The position numbers were made by a program, and so were the translations under genes. Positions 37,083 to 46,928 of a stretch of DNA of 64,000 nucleotides are shown piece by piece (positions within the stretch are counted from its first letter, which is position 1; every line of letters begins with the position of its first letter). The notes under the pieces are model-generated. The model was not told the DNA's origin. It saw only the letters and a list, made by a program, of their open reading frames with translations, and made no database searches. This DNA is from Akkermansiaceae bacterium. GTDB taxonomy: Bacteria > Verrucomicrobiota > Verrucomicrobiia > Verrucomicrobiales > DEV007. The stretch is from positions 496,001 to 560,000 of the forward strand of contig JACKQE010000001.1 of assembly GCA_024233005.1 (NCBI GenBank), read 5' to 3'.

Positions 37083-40000
37083 ATGCGGTTTTCGTTTTTC
37101 CAACGCCTGCTTTTGAGTCTCCCCTGGCTTGGGCTCGTTTCTGGCATGGCATGGGGCTTGGAAAGTGAAGCCCTTCCCCAACATCTGCGGTTTACCCATT
37201 TGACCCAGGCCGACGGAATGGTCCCAGGTGGGATCGTGGCGATGTTGCAAGATCATCAAGGTTACATTTGGATCGCCACGGAAGAAGGCCTGAGTCGTTA
37301 CGATGGGTATGAGGTCCGGAATTTCCGACACGACCCGGCTTCCCCTTCCAGTCTGGCGGAGAATTCCCTGGTGGCCTTGGCCTTTTTGCCCCCCCGCGGG
37401 ACCGGTTCCGGGTTTTCTCAAGGCATGGTGTGGGCGGCCACGGCGAGAGGATTTTTGGAACAGATTGATACCCTGACGGGCGACATCAGACATGTCAGTC
37501 TTACCACCAATGGAAAACCGATTCAATTGAACCGGATCAAATTTTTGTTTGCCGACTCTCAACGCAGGCTTTGGATCGGCCATCGCAAAGGCATTTGTCG
37601 GGTCAATCCGGACACCTTGGAATGCCGGGAATTTGACATTGGAGCCGACGATGGCGGCATGGCGGCGTGGCAGGCATCGAAGCCTCATTCAGAGGGTTCC
37701 CCGGATGCCGCCAACCACCCCGTCGAGGATCCTCCACTCTGGATGGTGACCCACGACGGGGTGGTTCTGCGGTACGATCCCGAACTGGATGTGTTGAGCC
37801 AGGTCTGGGATGCCAAAGAGCCGGTTCAGGCCGTCTGTGGGGACGCGGAGGGGCGACTCTGGTTGGCCACCCAGTTAAGAGGGCTGATCCGGATCACCTT
37901 TGATGGTAAGATGCCGACCCGGATCGAAGATGATTACCAGAATTCGATGGGTATTGGGGAAGTCACTTCTATTTTTCGGGACAGCCTGGACCGTCTCTGG
38001 TTCGCCTCAACCATGGGGCTGATCCGCTTTGACCCTGCCAAGGCCACCATTTTCCGTGTTGCCCACGATCCTCTGGAGCCCAGAAGCCTACTTTCCAATC
38101 AGGTCACCTGCATTTTTGAAGACCGGAAAAATGTGCTCTGGGTTGGATTTGCGTCCGGTGGGGTCAGTCGTTGCAACCATGGCAAATCTTGGTTTCCCCA
38201 ATTGCCTGTGGTCTCCTTGGGAGCGCATGGGCTGAGCCATCGCAGTATTTCCGCGCTTGAGGAGGATCGCCAAGGCAAGGTCTGGATAGCTACCGCGAAC
38301 GGTCTGGATCGGTGGGATCCTGAAACAGGTGTCATTACCAATCAAATCTTCAAGGGAATGTCTGTTTCGGCAGCCCTGCCGCCCATCATCACCGTTTTGC
38401 GCGAAGACTCCAAGGGTCGTCTGTGGCTGGGAACGAGGGGGGGAGGGCTTATCCGGTTGGACAATTGTGAGGAGGACTCCCGCACCGCCCGGGTCTATGA
38501 ACATGATCCCGGAAAGGGTGGATCGCTCGCGAACAACCATATCAGTGACATTGCCGAGGACAAGGATGGCCGCATCTGGATCGGAACTCTGGGTGGCGGT
38601 GTGTCGATTTATCAAGAAGGCCAGGATTCCTTCCAGAATATCCATGGCGACGGCCCCGAAGGATTGGCTGATGATTTCATCAATGATCTCCTTGTTGACC
38701 ACGAGGGCGTGATGCTGGTTTCCTGCGGGGACAAAGGAATCATGCGCTATCGGGCAGATAGCGGCACTTTCGAACCGCATCCCCGATTTGCCTCAGGTGA
38801 AGTGGATCTCCTGTATGAAGGACGGGATCAGCAGCTATGGATCGCCAGCTCAGGAATCGGCCTGAGTCGATTGGATCCGGTGACAGGAGCGGTCCTGACC
38901 CTCAGCCAACGCAACAGTCGTTTGCCTCTCAGCGAAGTCAGGGGATTGGTCGAGGATGAATCCGGGGATCTCTGGATCAGCACTCAAAACGGGGTGGCCC
39001 AGTTGAACCAGAAAACCATGGACTCCCGAGTTTTTGATGAGGATGATGGTCTTCAGAGCAAGCAATTCCATCCGCACTGTGCGATTCGACTGCGCAATGG
39101 AAGGGTGCTGTTGGCCGGCCCGAATGGTCTGAACGTGATTGATCCGAAAATATTGCCCGAGGCACATGTCTCGGAACGTCCGGTCCTGACCGGGTTGGAA
39201 CTTTTTGGGGCCCCGGTTTTTCCGTCGAAAGACGGGCCGTTGCTGAAGCCTCTGTCGTTGACTGATGTCCTGACCCTGCCCTATGACAAGGAGGGGCGCA
39301 TTTCCTTGCGATTTGCCACGCTGGACTATGCGACCCCGCATCACAACTTTTTCCGATACCGCCTCCTTCCAGAGGACAAAGACTGGCAAATGGCCGACGA
39401 CTTCCGCCGGGCCACCTATTCAGCCCTGCAGCCTGGAAAATACACTTTTACCGTGCAGTCATCGGCCGACGGGACGACCTGGAATGCCGACACTGCCAAG
39501 ATCAACATCCAGATTCGGCCCCGTTGGTACGCTCTCTGGTATGTAAGGGTCGGCTTCGGACTCAGTCTGGCGGGGCTCCTGGGATACTTCTTGTTGCTGC
39601 GCTTCCGATCCCGGGAAGAAAAACTCCGCCGCTCTCAGGAGCAGTTGGAAGTGAAGTTCTCCAAGGCGGAAGCCGAGTTGGCGAGGCAGTTGCAGCATGC
39701 GATGCTTCTGGAGCAGACCGGACTGGTGCTGGGAGGGCATGACGGTTCTGGAAACCTTCTGGAAACAGCCCTGCGCCACCTAGGCGAGGCCTTTGGGGTG
39801 TCGCGCTGCTACGTGCGTGCCGGTGGCCCGGGCAAGGACGGATCTTTCGAGCCCTCCGGCTTCCAACTCGTGGCCCAACACGTTGACCAGGGGCAGGCCG
39901 ACGCCGAGGATCCTCTGCCGTGTGAAAGTCCCTCCCTTTTTCAAGAGATCGTTTCCAGTGACCGGGCTCTTGCGGTGCCAGACGTGGCCCTGCGGAAGGA

Positions 40001-41489
40001 TCTCTTTCCAGAGTCGGAAAAGCTTGGGGATTGTGGCGTCGTCGCCCTGCTGGCGATGCGGACGTCCTATCTGGGACTGACCAACGGCTACATCGTATTG
40101 CACCATGCCGATGGTCCCCGGGAGTGGCGGGCGGACGAAATCAAGCTCCTCGAATCTCTCGCCGGGCAGCTAGGGCTGGTCCTCGCCCAGATGGAGCAGC
40201 AAAGCCGGGAAGAAAGCCAGCGACGGGAGCTGGAAAAGGCAAAGAAGGAAGCCGATATCGCAAACAGTTCCAAGAGTGAGTTTCTCGCCAAGATGACGCA
40301 TGAACTGCGGACGCCCCTCAATGCCATCATTGGTTTTTCCGAGTTGTTGTGCGACGATTCCGAGCTGACTCCGCGGCAGCGTGAAACGCTCGATATCATC
40401 AATCACAGTGGCGAACATTTGCTGGGGGTCATCAATGACATCCTCGAAGTCTCCAAAATTGAGGCTGGCAAGGTCGAATTGGTCACAGAACGCTTCAACC
40501 TTGGGAATCTGCTGACCTCCATCCATGAAATGTTGGCGTACGGCATCCGGTCGAAGGGGTTGTCGTTTGAGGTGAACCGTTATGGTGATCTTCCTGGCGA
40601 GATCCTTGCTGACAAAGCCAAGTTGCGTCAGATTATTATCAATCTCATCAGCAACGCGACCAAGTTCACCGAACATGGGAGAATCACGCTCTCCGTGCAG
40701 GCAGGGGCGCCGCAAGCCCCTCTCGGCGGGGGGGCTTCGGAACAGGAGCGTTTGATCTTCTTTGAAGTGCGCGACACCGGGCCCGGCATTCCCAAGGAAC
40801 AAATCCCCAAGCTGTTCGAAAATTTCTCCCAAACAGACACCGGTCAGCGTTCCCGGATGGGCACGGGACTGGGCCTCGCGATCTGCAAGGCGTTTGCCGA
40901 GCTCATGGGCGGGAGGGTTGAAGTGGAGAGTCTCGTGGGCGTTGGTTCTGCCTTCCGCTTTTTTATCCGTTGCACGGAAATGCTGGCACCGCCGGAGATC
41001 AGAGTGGAAGTGCATCACGAACGTCCCTCGGCCCCCAAAGTCACCGGGCAAACCAAACGCCTTGTTCCCGGCCACCCGGAAATCCGCGTGCTCATAGCCG
41101 AGGACCAGCCGGCCAACCGACTCCTGGCCTCCCGCATACTTTCGGCCGCCGGTTTCAAGCTGGCGGAAGCGGAGAACGGGGCCGAAGCCGTCAAGGAGTG
41201 TCGCGTTTTCAAACCCCATCTGGTTTTAATGGACGAGGAAATGCCGATCATGCGTGGCCGCGAGGCCATCAAAGCCATTCGGGCCGACGCCTCCTTGCTC
41301 CAGCCGGTCATCATTTCGCTCACCGCATTTGCCCTGGACGACACCAAAGCCGCGGCCATTGAGGCAGGCAGTGATGACTTTTTGACCAAGCCGTTCCGCA
41401 TTGACGCCTTGCTGAACATCCTCGCCAAGCACCTGCCGTTGACCTTTGAAGGTGATGAGGCTGAACTTGGCTCGGTCGCGGTGTCCTGA
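37083..41489 (+). CDS. Hybrid two-component sensor kinase with double beta-propeller sensor, no HTH output
   Basis: 1468 residues from the ATG that opens the signal peptide (MRFSFFQRLLLSLPWLGLVSG). Outside: about ten or more Reg_prop units of the type GRLWLGTRGGGLIRLD and GYIWIATEEGLSRYDG, forming propellers, then a Y_Y_Y-type strand domain (FRYRLLPEDKDW, ALQPGKYTFTVQSS). A single membrane helix at about 813-838 is followed by a coiled-coil linker, a GAF-like domain (about 870-1035), HisKA with H1073 in KMTHELRTPLNAIIGF, HATPase (NLISNATKFTEHG, DTGPGIP, GTGLGLAI) and a C-terminal receiver with D1384 in VLMDEEMP. Bacteroides-type HTCS proteins end in an AraC HTH; this one stops after the receiver, so the signal must pass to another protein. 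Confidence 0.93.
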   Translation: MRFSFFQRLLLSLPWLGLVSGMAWGLESEALPQHLRFTHLTQADGMVPGGIVAMLQDHQGYIWIATEEGLSRYDGYEVRNFRHDPASPSSLAENSLVALAFLPPRGTGSGFSQGMVWAATARGFLEQIDTLTGDIRHVSLTTNGKPIQLNRIKFLFADSQRRLWIGHRKGICRVNPDTLECREFDIGADDGGMAAWQASKPHSEGSPDAANHPVEDPPLWMVTHDGVVLRYDPELDVLSQVWDAKEPVQAVCGDAEGRLWLATQLRGLIRITFDGKMPTRIEDDYQNSMGIGEVTSIFRDSLDRLWFASTMGLIRFDPAKATIFRVAHDPLEPRSLLSNQVTCIFEDRKNVLWVGFASGGVSRCNHGKSWFPQLPVVSLGAHGLSHRSISALEEDRQGKVWIATANGLDRWDPETGVITNQIFKGMSVSAALPPIITVLREDSKGRLWLGTRGGGLIRLDNCEEDSRTARVYEHDPGKGGSLANNHISDIAEDKDGRIWIGTLGGGVSIYQEGQDSFQNIHGDGPEGLADDFINDLLVDHEGVMLVSCGDKGIMRYRADSGTFEPHPRFASGEVDLLYEGRDQQLWIASSGIGLSRLDPVTGAVLTLSQRNSRLPLSEVRGLVEDESGDLWISTQNGVAQLNQKTMDSRVFDEDDGLQSKQFHPHCAIRLRNGRVLLAGPNGLNVIDPKILPEAHVSERPVLTGLELFGAPVFPSKDGPLLKPLSLTDVLTLPYDKEGRISLRFATLDYATPHHNFFRYRLLPEDKDWQMADDFRRATYSALQPGKYTFTVQSSADGTTWNADTAKINIQIRPRWYALWYVRVGFGLSLAGLLGYFLLLRFRSREEKLRRSQEQLEVKFSKAEAELARQLQHAMLLEQTGLVLGGHDGSGNLLETALRHLGEAFGVSRCYVRAGGPGKDGSFEPSGFQLVAQHVDQGQADAEDPLPCESPSLFQEIVSSDRALAVPDVALRKDLFPESEKLGDCGVVALLAMRTSYLGLTNGYIVLHHADGPREWRADEIKLLESLAGQLGLVLAQMEQQSREESQRRELEKAKKEADIANSSKSEFLAKMTHELRTPLNAIIGFSELLCDDSELTPRQRETLDIINHSGEHLLGVINDILEVSKIEAGKVELVTERFNLGNLLTSIHEMLAYGIRSKGLSFEVNRYGDLPGEILADKAKLRQIIINLISNATKFTEHGRITLSVQAGAPQAPLGGGASEQERLIFFEVRDTGPGIPKEQIPKLFENFSQTDTGQRSRMGTGLGLAICKAFAELMGGRVEVESLVGVGSAFRFFIRCTEMLAPPEIRVEVHHERPSAPKVTGQTKRLVPGHPEIRVLIAEDQPANRLLASRILSAAGFKLAEAENGAEAVKECRVFKPHLVLMDEEMPIMRGREAIKAIRADASLLQPVIISLTAFALDDTKAAAIEAGSDDFLTKPFRIDALLNILAKHLPLTFEGDEAELGSVAVS

Positions 41490-41504
41490 GGGTTGCCTTC
41501 CGGA

Positions 41505-44500
41505 TCAGGTCTCCAGCAGGGCTTCCAACCGTTTGACGGAAACCGGCTGAACCGTGCCCAATTCGGGAGCGAAGACCGAGACCCGGTATTCCTCCAGCAT
41601 CCAGCGGTATGTCTCCTGGCGTCGGGCCGGGAGACGGTCTTCCCAACCTGTCACCGCGGCGACGAGTCGGGCTTTCTCCGCATCCTTCCCTGGATGCAGG
41701 GCGGCGCGTTCCGCCCGGATTTTGATGGCTTTGAGAAAGCGCGGGACCTGGGCCAGTTGGCCGTGCGGCGTGCGGCTGAGCAGGTCCGGCGGCAGGAGGC
41801 GCCGCAAGTCGCTTTCAAGTCCGGGGTAGCGGTTTGGTTTGGAAAGAATCTCGTGCCGTGCGGTCCCGATTTGTTTCAGCAGATCCTGGAGACGGTGGGC
41901 CAATGCCGGAAGCTTTCGCCGGACATCGTCGCACAGGGCTTCGAAGCGGTCAGAACGCAAGGGATGGAGAGGTTCCAGCGCCAGAGAATGACGCAGCAGG
42001 TGCTCAACGGCCTGATCGGGGAACGGCTTGTTGTCCGGTGGCAGGTTGGTCACCGGTGGCGAGGTGATTTGTCTTCCGATGTGGGTCAGGGCGGAGCGGA
42101 AGTCCGCCGCCGGCGCGGCTTTCGGTTTGATGCCATCCTCTCCGAGGGGGGCAAGGCTACGAAGTTCCTTTTTCAGCCAGGCAATGTCACGACCCAGGCG
42201 GGCTTCGGCAAGTTGCCGCACCGCGGCGGGGGTCGAGTTCTCTACTTCCTCCCGAGAGCGAAAGAGTCTCACCGAGATCCCTTCTCGGGTGACTGCCAGC
42301 CCTGGAAAGCCCTGCACTTTTTGTCCGGCAATTTCTTCGATGTCCACAGTTTCGGGCAGGTTTCCAAAGGACCACGAGGAAAGGCCATGCCTCTCCCAGT
42401 GACGAACCGCCCGGTCCCAGGCATCGGTATTCACTGCTTTGGTTTTGGGTTTCATCGCCTCCCGCAAAACCTCGAGGTCCCGTCCGCAGGCCAGGAGTTG
42501 ATTTTTGGATCCCAGAACCTCGACTCGCGGCTGCAAGTGGGCCGGCAGTCGCGTCTCGGTCCAGTCGGAGGAACCCAATGCGACGCCATAGCGCTGGGTC
42601 ACATGGGCGGCCAGAGCCGTAAGAAAAGGCCCGCGTCCCGGAAGGAATTCGCGGGCGATTTCACGGGCCTTGGAATCAATCGGTTGCAGTTTCTTTCGCA
42701 AAGATTTGGGGAGGCTGCGGAGGAGTTCTTCAATCTGGCTTTCCCTCAATCCCGGCACCATCCACTGCACCTGGGCAGGTGAGAGATGCTCCACCATCGG
42801 CAATGGCACCTGAACGGTGACCCCATCCTCCTCTGCCCCTGGAGCATAGGCATAGCTGACCGGCAGCACGGAGTTTCCCAGATTGACCTCATCGGGGAAG
42901 AGGGCGGCATCCCATGCTTCATCCTCGGGATCCGCCAAATCTTCTTCGCTGGCGAACAGGAATTCCGGTTCTTCGGCGGACCGGGCTTTGAGGATCCTAT
43001 TCAGGTCGTGCACGGAAGAAACAGCTTCCAGCTTCCTTTCGTAGAAGGCCTGCAAACGGTCTTCCAGAGCGAGCACGCGGCGGCTCCTGATCCGGCTCAG
43101 AATGGCCCGGAGTCGTTCGACCAGTTGCCGGTTTTTCGCGTGGAAGGCATGAGTGATGGTGGCATCACCTTCCACAAGGGCATGTTGAATGAACAACCGG
43201 GTCGCCTTTTGCGGGTCCACTTTGCCAAAGTCGATGGCCTCGCGGTTCACTTCCAGACCGTGTAGCAACGTCCGCTCCCAGCAGAGGACCCGGCCGGTCC
43301 GGGAATCCCAGCGGGGTTCGCTATGGGTGACCTGGCAGAGATGGGCGCCCAGCTCCGCGATCCACAGCGGATCGATCCGGGCCACAGTCCGGGCGAACAG
43401 TTGGGAAGTGTGGACGATTTCCCCGGCGACGATCCACGCCGGTTGACGGGGTTTTTTCTCCTGGGTGGACGGTGTGGCCGCGATCTTCTTTTTCCCGGAT
43501 GAAACGCGACGTTCGTAGAGGTTGGATCCGGGATGGAGCTGGATGAGGCGGTTGCCCCCGGCGAGATAGGTGTTCCTCTCCTCCCTTCGGGCGATGTGTC
43601 CCAACTGTCCGGTTAGGATGCACCGGTGGATGGCATTTTCCCGGTTGGTCTGATCTTGGTGATTCTGCGGTAGATCACCGGATTCCCGCAGAGCTTCACG
43701 CAGTTGGCGCCATACATCCCGCCATTCCCGCATCCTGACGATGCTGAGGTAGTTGGCCTTGCAAAAACGTCGCAAGGCATTGCCGGTGGTCTGGTTCGTG
43801 GGGTCCGGGGCCGCCTCCCAGAGCCGAAGCAGGGAGAGGAAGTCGGATTCCGGGCAATGCCAGGCCCGGTGTGCCTGGGCGGCCTTTTCCTTGGCGTCGT
43901 CGGGACGTTCCCGGGGATCGGGAACGCTCAATCCTGCGGCGATGATCAGCATCTCGGGCAGGCAATCCTCCCGCCGCGCCTGGAGGAGCATTCGTCCGAG
44001 CGTGGGATCAACCGGGAGCCGGGCGAGATCTCGCCCCAGCGGAGTCATGTCATGGAGATCGTCCAGGCAGCCCAGTTCGTGGAGCAGTTGGTAACCGGCT
44101 CGGATGGCGGCCGGTGCCGGGGGATTGAGAAAGGGAAAGGTCTCGATCTCACCGAGTTGGAACGCCTTCATGCGAAGGATGACTTCGGCGAGATTGGAAC
44201 GTTGGATTTCTGGTGTGGTAAAGGGGGGACGTTTCGCAAACTCTCCTTCCGCCCAGAGACGGACGCAGACGCCGTCGCGGAGTCGCCCTGCCCGTCCAGC
44301 CCGTTGGTTGGCGCTGCTTTGGGAGATGTCTTCGATCGGAAGGCGCTTGGTCCGGTTGCGGGTATTGTAGCGGCTCATCCTCGCCAGTCCTGTGTCGACC
44401 ACGGCCCGGATACGGGGCAGCGTGATGGATGTCTCGGCGACATTCGTGGCGACGATGACGCGGCGCCGGGGACCGGGTTCGAACACCCGTTGTTGTTCCC

Positions 44501-45320
44501 CGGCGGGCATTCGTCCGAACAGTCCGAGCACTTCGGTGCCCCCGCCCAAACGGCCTTCCAACAGGTCACAGGTTTCCCGGATGTCCCGTTCAGTTGGCAT
44601 GAAGACGAGGACGTCGCCATCGTGGGTTTCGAGGAGGAGATCCTCCACGGCATTGGCCGCGGCTTCCAGGAGTCCCAGGTCTTCCGCCTCCTTTTCTGGA
44701 GGCGCATACCGGATCTCTACCGGGTACAACCGTCCGGAGACCTCAATGATCGGAGCATTCCCAAAATGCGCGGAAAACGCGGACGTGTCGATGGTGGCGG
44801 AGGTGATGAGCAACTTCAGATCGGGGCGCCGTGGCAGGAGGTCATGGAGATAGCCGAGCAGAAAATCGATGTTGAGGGACCGTTCGTGCGCTTCATCGAG
44901 GATCAGTGCCGAATAGCTTCTCAACAACGGGTCTGACTGAATCTCGGCGAGGAGGATGCCATCGGTCATGAACTTGATGCGGGTGTCCCGGCCGGTATCA
45001 TCCTGGAAGCGCATTTTGCACCCCACTTCGCGGCCCCAGATGACTCCCATCTCCTCGGCGACGCGGCGGGAAACACTCATCGCCGCGACCCGCCTTGGCT
45101 GGGTGCATCCGATCCGGCCCCGTGCTCCGGCGAGCGCTTCATGGCACATCTTGGGGAGCTGCGTGGTTTTTCCAGAACCGGTCTCTCCAGCCAGCACGAC
45201 CACTTGGTGCTTCGCGATGGTGGCGACGATCTCGTCGCGGCGCGCCGTGATGGGGAGGTCGGGGGGATAGTGGATGACTGGCATGGGAAGGACGCCGTCC
45301 CCAGGGACGGAGGGCAGCAT
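41505..45320 (-). CDS. hrpA: ATP-dependent RNA helicase HrpA
   Basis: About 1271 residues, the length of E. coli HrpA (about 1300). DEAH-box motifs in order: Walker A VLAGETGSGKTTQ, CTQPRRVAAMSV (motif Ia), ILDEAHERSLNIDFLL (DEAH), LITSATID (SAT), and QRAGRAGRLRDGVCVRL (motif VI). The HA2/OB section and the long C-terminal DUF3418 domain follow. The family is tied to freeing stalled or collided ribosomes. ATG 45320 is given; 45284 and a TTG at 45344 are alternatives. It converges on the hybrid sensor gene. Confidence 0.96.
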   Translation of the reverse strand: MLPSVPGDGVLPMPVIHYPPDLPITARRDEIVATIAKHQVVVLAGETGSGKTTQLPKMCHEALAGARGRIGCTQPRRVAAMSVSRRVAEEMGVIWGREVGCKMRFQDDTGRDTRIKFMTDGILLAEIQSDPLLRSYSALILDEAHERSLNIDFLLGYLHDLLPRRPDLKLLITSATIDTSAFSAHFGNAPIIEVSGRLYPVEIRYAPPEKEAEDLGLLEAAANAVEDLLLETHDGDVLVFMPTERDIRETCDLLEGRLGGGTEVLGLFGRMPAGEQQRVFEPGPRRRVIVATNVAETSITLPRIRAVVDTGLARMSRYNTRNRTKRLPIEDISQSSANQRAGRAGRLRDGVCVRLWAEGEFAKRPPFTTPEIQRSNLAEVILRMKAFQLGEIETFPFLNPPAPAAIRAGYQLLHELGCLDDLHDMTPLGRDLARLPVDPTLGRMLLQARREDCLPEMLIIAAGLSVPDPRERPDDAKEKAAQAHRAWHCPESDFLSLLRLWEAAPDPTNQTTGNALRRFCKANYLSIVRMREWRDVWRQLREALRESGDLPQNHQDQTNRENAIHRCILTGQLGHIARREERNTYLAGGNRLIQLHPGSNLYERRVSSGKKKIAATPSTQEKKPRQPAWIVAGEIVHTSQLFARTVARIDPLWIAELGAHLCQVTHSEPRWDSRTGRVLCWERTLLHGLEVNREAIDFGKVDPQKATRLFIQHALVEGDATITHAFHAKNRQLVERLRAILSRIRSRRVLALEDRLQAFYERKLEAVSSVHDLNRILKARSAEEPEFLFASEEDLADPEDEAWDAALFPDEVNLGNSVLPVSYAYAPGAEEDGVTVQVPLPMVEHLSPAQVQWMVPGLRESQIEELLRSLPKSLRKKLQPIDSKAREIAREFLPGRGPFLTALAAHVTQRYGVALGSSDWTETRLPAHLQPRVEVLGSKNQLLACGRDLEVLREAMKPKTKAVNTDAWDRAVRHWERHGLSSWSFGNLPETVDIEEIAGQKVQGFPGLAVTREGISVRLFRSREEVENSTPAAVRQLAEARLGRDIAWLKKELRSLAPLGEDGIKPKAAPAADFRSALTHIGRQITSPPVTNLPPDNKPFPDQAVEHLLRHSLALEPLHPLRSDRFEALCDDVRRKLPALAHRLQDLLKQIGTARHEILSKPNRYPGLESDLRRLLPPDLLSRTPHGQLAQVPRFLKAIKIRAERAALHPGKDAEKARLVAAVTGWEDRLPARRQETYRWMLEEYRVSVFAPELGTVQPVSVKRLEALLET

Positions 45321-45500
45321 ACAGTCGGTGGGGGTTTTTTCCAATGCCGGGAGGCAGTCCCGGAGTCAACGCGTGGGCTGGCATGGCAACGTTGTCTGGG
45401 CGGTGACTTGGTATTTCGCTTTCCCGATGGTGATGGATGCTCCCGGTTGCCTGTTTGCGTCCTCGTCGGCAGGCCTGATGTCTGGTAAAGTGCGTCCCAG

Positions 45501-46928
45501 ATGACAAACGTCCCGCGCTCCATGCCTGGCCGCCGCCGATTCCTGAGGGACACCGCAGGCGGTTTGGGCGGGCTTGCGATGGCCCATCTTTTCGGATCGC
45601 AAGGCTTGTTGCGTGGGGCGGAAATCCGGGGGAATCCTCAGCTGCCGCGGGCGACCCATTTTCCCCCCCGGGCCAAGCGGGTCATCTGGCTCTTCATGCA
45701 TGGCGGACCGAGTCACCTCGATTTGTTTGACCCCAAGCCGGAGCTCATCCGTCTTGCCGGCCAGCCGTTGCCGGAAAGTTTCGGAGAGGTCAAAACACGC
45801 CGCAAAGTCGCGCAGAATCCGTTGCTGCCGCCTCTCATGCCATTTCGTCCCCGTGGTCGGAGCGGTTTGGAAATCAGTGACTTTCTGCCTCATCTGGCCG
45901 GAGTTGCGGATGAGCTCTGTGTGGTCCGGAGCTGTCACGGGGATAGTGTGAACCATCCCCAGTCGGTTTATCAGATGAACACCGGTTCCATTCTGATGGG
46001 AAAGCCGAGTGTGGGGAGTTGGGTGGCCTACGGGCTGGGTTCGGAGAATGACAGCCTGCCGGCGTTCCTCGTTATGCCCGATCCAGGAAGCGGCCCCAAA
46101 GGCGGCCCGCCAGCCTGGGGCAGCGGGTTTCTGCCCGCGACCTATCAGGGAACCACGTTGCGCCCTGGACCGGTGCCGATTCTTGATCTGGCGCCGCCGG
46201 AGGGGTTTGCGCCTCCCCGGGGTCGGCGGGTGCTGGATCTGACCCAAGCTCTGAACCGTGTCCATTGGGAGGCCGCCGGTCACGATGACGAACTCAAGGC
46301 AAGAATCGACGCGGCCGAACTGGCCTTCCGCATGCAGGCGGCGGCTCCGGAGTTGGTCGACATCTCGGGAGAGTCACGGAGCACCCGCGCGCTCTACGGG
46401 ATCGACGATCCGGCGACCAGGGAGTTCGGCACGCGCTGTCTCATGGCGCGGCGTCTCATCGAGCGGGGGGTCCGGTTTGTGCAACTCTACTCCGGAGACA
46501 CGAATGGTTGGGATGCCCACGACGATGTGCTGAAAAACCACACAGAATTTTGCGGACGCACCGATCGTCCCGCGGCAGGGTTGATCCGAGATCTGCGGCA
46601 ACGTGGGCTGCTGGACGACACCTTGGTGGTCTGGGGGGGTGAGTTTGGCCGCATGCCGATGAGTGAGAAAGGCAAGGGGCGCGACCACAATCCCTGGGGA
46701 TACTCCGTGGTCCTCGCCGGGGGCGGTGTTAAGGGCGGGTATGCCCATGGAGCGACCGATGTGGTCGGATTGCGGGCAGAACGCGATCCGGTCCATGTCC
46801 ACGATCTTCACGCCACCATGCTGCATCTGCTCGGGCTCGATCATGAGCGCCTTGTTTTTCCGGTGGATGGCAGGACGGAGCGCCTGACAAATGTGTTTGG
46901 CAATGTGGTCACGGATCTGCTGGCATGA
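45501..46928 (+). CDS. DUF1501 family protein, Tat-type leader (first module)
   Basis: 475 residues. An RRRFLRDTAGGLGGLAMAHLF leader suggests Tat export of a folded protein. DUF1501 belongs to the alkaline-phosphatase-like superfamily; segments such as LFMHGGPSHLDLFDPKP, a GRDHNPWG motif and GGEFGRMPMSEKGKGRDH are typical, with the His/Asp set that would hold metals. The substrate of the family is unestablished. The stop overlaps the start of the DUF1549/DUF1553 gene by ATGA, so the two form a coupled pair. In the second module of this window (59333-62866) the same two gene types occur in the opposite order. Confidence 0.92.
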   Translation: MTNVPRSMPGRRRFLRDTAGGLGGLAMAHLFGSQGLLRGAEIRGNPQLPRATHFPPRAKRVIWLFMHGGPSHLDLFDPKPELIRLAGQPLPESFGEVKTRRKVAQNPLLPPLMPFRPRGRSGLEISDFLPHLAGVADELCVVRSCHGDSVNHPQSVYQMNTGSILMGKPSVGSWVAYGLGSENDSLPAFLVMPDPGSGPKGGPPAWGSGFLPATYQGTTLRPGPVPILDLAPPEGFAPPRGRRVLDLTQALNRVHWEAAGHDDELKARIDAAELAFRMQAAAPELVDISGESRSTRALYGIDDPATREFGTRCLMARRLIERGVRFVQLYSGDTNGWDAHDDVLKNHTEFCGRTDRPAAGLIRDLRQRGLLDDTLVVWGGEFGRMPMSEKGKGRDHNPWGYSVVLAGGGVKGGYAHGATDVVGLRAERDPVHVHDLHATMLHLLGLDHERLVFPVDGRTERLTNVFGNVVTDLLA

